A stretch of 7,349 nt of DNA, from contig JAYSQA010000086.1 in assembly GCA_043721775.1 (NCBI GenBank), positions 1 to 7,349 on the forward strand, written 5' to 3'. The position numbers and the translations under genes were made by a program. Positions 6,089 through 7,349 of this stretch are shown here, one piece after another; position 1 is the stretch's first letter, and every line of letters begins with the position of its first letter. Below the pieces are notes generated by a model. That model ran no database searches, was not told the origin of the DNA, and saw only the letters and a list, made by a program, of their open reading frames with translations. This stretch comes from Stagnihabitans sp043721775 (GTDB lineage Bacteria; Pseudomonadota; Alphaproteobacteria; Rhodobacterales; Rhodobacteraceae).

Positions 6089-6715
6089 ATGCTGACAACC
6101 GCAGGCCTGCTGCGCTGGACCGGATTGGCCGCACTGGTGGGCGGGATCATTTTCGCAGGCATCCAACCAATCCATCCGCGCGATTACTTGCCCTCGGTCA
6201 CAACTGAGGCCTGAGCGATCATCACCGCGCTGAAGCTGGCCATGTGCTTCATGTTTCTGGCGGGCATTGCCGGGATTTCTGTTCGAAAAATGGAAAGAGC
6301 GGGATGGCTAGGGCTGGTCGGATTTGGTCTGTTCAGCCTGAGTTGGGCGCTTCAGTCCGGCTTTGTCTTTGCCGAAGGCTTCATATTGACCACCTTGGCT
6401 GCGGTTTCGCCACCGTTTGTCGACAGCTTTCTGGGGATCGTGAATGGATCACCCGGCGACATGGACATCGGCGCGATCGTGCCCGCCTATATGATGGTGG
6501 GCATTCTATACCTGTTCGGCGGTCTGCTCTTCGGCATCGCAACTTTCCGCGCCAAAGTCCTGCCATGAACGCCTGCGGCCTTGCTAGCCATCACGGCATT
6601 GCTCACGCCCGCAGCCGTGCTGCTACCCCATGAGATTCAGCGGCTGGCGGGAATGGGAATACCGATGGGTCTGTAACTGGCATGGCTGGGCTACGCCCTT
6701 TGGTCCGAAAAGCGG
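6089..6715 (+). pseudogene. Multi-spanning membrane protein gene with three in-frame stops
   Basis: A single reading frame from the ATG at 6089 gives a coherent hydrophobic protein of about 209 codons, interrupted by TGA (6212-6214), TGA (6566-6568) and TAA (6674-6676) with no frameshift. The pieces are a first membrane helix and loop (LAALVGGIIFAGIQPIHPRD...VTTEA), a central part with several helices (AIITALKLAMCFMFLAGIAG, AGWLGLVGFGLFSLSWALQ, VGILYLFGGLLFGIATFRA), and a tail (TPAALLAITALLTPAAVLLP, then LAWLGYALWSEKR). Together they read like one uncharacterised four-to-six-helix membrane protein that I have a memory of in alphaproteobacteria; I have no family name. The start is uncertain: GGAAAG directly abuts the ATG, and a TTG at 6059 is in frame. 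The largest piece, 6242-6568 (108 codons), could still be made from its own ATG, but its ribosome binding site is poor. Confidence 0.75.
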
Positions 6716-6853
6716 GGCGGGGATATACAAAGTCCGCATTTTGCCTGCGTGCCAGCGAGCGCCATCAAACTGAAGCTTTCCAAGGGCGATCCGCACGCCA
6801 CGGATTATCCTCCTTATTCGGTCTTGCACGACCACACAAAAGGACCGACTCCC

Positions 6854-7243
6854 ATGAATTCATTTCTTGCGACCTTTATCACCATCATTGCCCGCACGCC
6901 GATTTCGGTCTGGCCGCTTTACGTCCTGTTGGCGTTCCTCGGGTTCCTGCGCACCTGCGACGGCATCATCGCCCTGTGGCGGATGCTCATTCTACCAATC
7001 GTCGTTGCCTTGCTCGCGATATTGAGCTTCGTCCTCGCCGGGATGTGCGCGCAGCCCGCTATGCTGCTTGGCTTGGTCATCGGCGGATCGGCTGGCTGGC
7101 TTATCGAGCGGGACGGCACCACGCGACGCCTGCCCGACGGTTCGCTCTGGCTACGTGGTGAGTATTTGACACTCGTCCAGATCGTGCTGGTCCTGGTTTT
7201 CTGTTACGGCACCAGTGTCACCGCAGGCCTGAATCCTGCCTGA
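6854..7243 (+). CDS. Small membrane protein, DUF6622-like
   Basis: The 129-residue protein has about four hydrophobic segments (roughly 3-15, 18-32, 43-63, 67-83) and a fifth near the end (105-121). The sequence around TPISVWPLYVLLAFLGFLR and the charged loop WLIERDGTTRRLPDGSLWLR (82-101) resembles DUF6622-type proteins, whose function is unknown. Members I remember are somewhat longer and end with a further hydrophobic pair after the Asn-Pro (here GLNPA, then stop). This copy may therefore be cut short at the C-terminus. The start at 6854 is supported by AAAAGGA about 9 bases upstream. The frame is open further back to 6677, but that part is the tail of the preceding pseudogene. It follows the plus-strand run downstream of the LysR gene and could belong to the same transcription unit. 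Confidence 0.7.
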   Translation: MNSFLATFITIIARTPISVWPLYVLLAFLGFLRTCDGIIALWRMLILPIVVALLAILSFVLAGMCAQPAMLLGLVIGGSAGWLIERDGTTRRLPDGSLWLRGEYLTLVQIVLVLVFCYGTSVTAGLNPA

Positions 7244-7328
7244 ACGGCAACCTGATACCAACGGCCCGGTGATCTGACTCTGGGGATTCCCAAGCGTCGA
7301 GAACTCTGATTCTATGTGCTTCCAACAT
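7244..7328. other. Short gap before the last gene start, nothing recognised
   Basis: No coding frame or strong secondary structure stands out. The stretch should contain the promoter of the gene beginning at 7340, or the end of a mobile element, but I cannot assign either. Confidence 0.3.
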
Positions 7329-7334
7329 GGGAGG
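7329..7334 (+). promoter_or_regulatory. Ribosome binding site for the gene at the window edge
   Basis: GGGAGG precedes the ATG at 7340 by 5 bases. It is one of the strongest ribosome binding sites in the window and is the main reason to believe a gene starts here. Confidence 0.55.
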
Positions 7335-7339
7335 CTACG

Positions 7340-7349
7340 ATGTCTGGGA
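7340..7349 (+). CDS. Start of a gene cut by the window end
   Basis: Only ATG-TCT-GGG and one more base are visible (Met-Ser-Gly). A strong GGGAGG ribosome binding site 5 bases upstream supports a true start. The product cannot be identified from three residues. Confidence 0.45.

Noticed and set aside
6212..6676. Recoding of stops (TGA as Trp or selenocysteine) in the membrane protein frame
   Set aside because: One of the three stops is TAA, the other genes here use TGA as a normal stop, and no selenocysteine insertion structure is evident. Ordinary pseudogene decay explains the data better.
6749..6853. GTG start at 6749 for the DUF6622-like protein
   Set aside because: The extra 35 residues are polar and unlike a membrane-protein start, while the ATG at 6854 has a reasonable ribosome binding site and begins the first hydrophobic segment.
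7244..7349. Insertion sequence beginning near the right edge
   Set aside because: The gap and the strong ribosome binding site could be an IS end, but no inverted repeat partner or transposase residues are visible within the window.

Overview
The window looks like a chromosomal or plasmid segment of an alphaproteobacterium, most likely of the Rhodobacteraceae (Roseobacter/Paracoccus-like). The evidence is a moderately high GC content, compact genes, and several proteins that read like typical members of that family: a short glyoxalase-superfamily protein, a glycine-zipper lipoprotein and a LysR regulator of a characteristic type. Assignments come from reading the translated sequence; no database search was possible.

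Left part (1-2240). After about 400 bp without a convincing gene, which holds a strong 11-bp inverted repeat and a stem-loop, two minus-strand genes form a tight operon. A MATE-type multidrug/cation antiporter (840-2237) is followed by a small glyoxalase-superfamily protein (400-843). Stop and start overlap as ATGA, so the two are probably translationally coupled.

Middle (2241-3839). About 600 bp separates the MATE gene from the next one. It contains a decayed, frameshifted C-terminal piece of an IS21-type IstB transposition helper (about 2554-2740) among other non-coding sequence. Next comes a plus-strand gene with a TTG start for a membrane-anchored alpha/beta hydrolase with a complete Ser-Asp-His set of candidate catalytic residues.

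Right part (3882-7349). A LysR-family regulator (minus strand) is divergent from a DUF2306-type membrane protein. The 84-bp gap between them carries two dyads and a plausible leaderless promoter for the regulator. Downstream on the plus strand follow a small glycine-zipper lipoprotein, a multi-spanning membrane protein gene broken by three in-frame stop codons but no frameshift, and a small DUF6622-like membrane protein that may be shortened at its C-terminus. The plus-strand run may be a former or present LysR-controlled set of envelope proteins. The window ends three codons into another plus-strand gene with a good ribosome binding site.

I found no RNA genes, CRISPR arrays or intact mobile elements. 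I also found no clear new system. The points most worth checking are the LysR/DUF2306 control region, the three-stop membrane pseudogene, and the scars of mobile DNA on both sides of the MATE operon.
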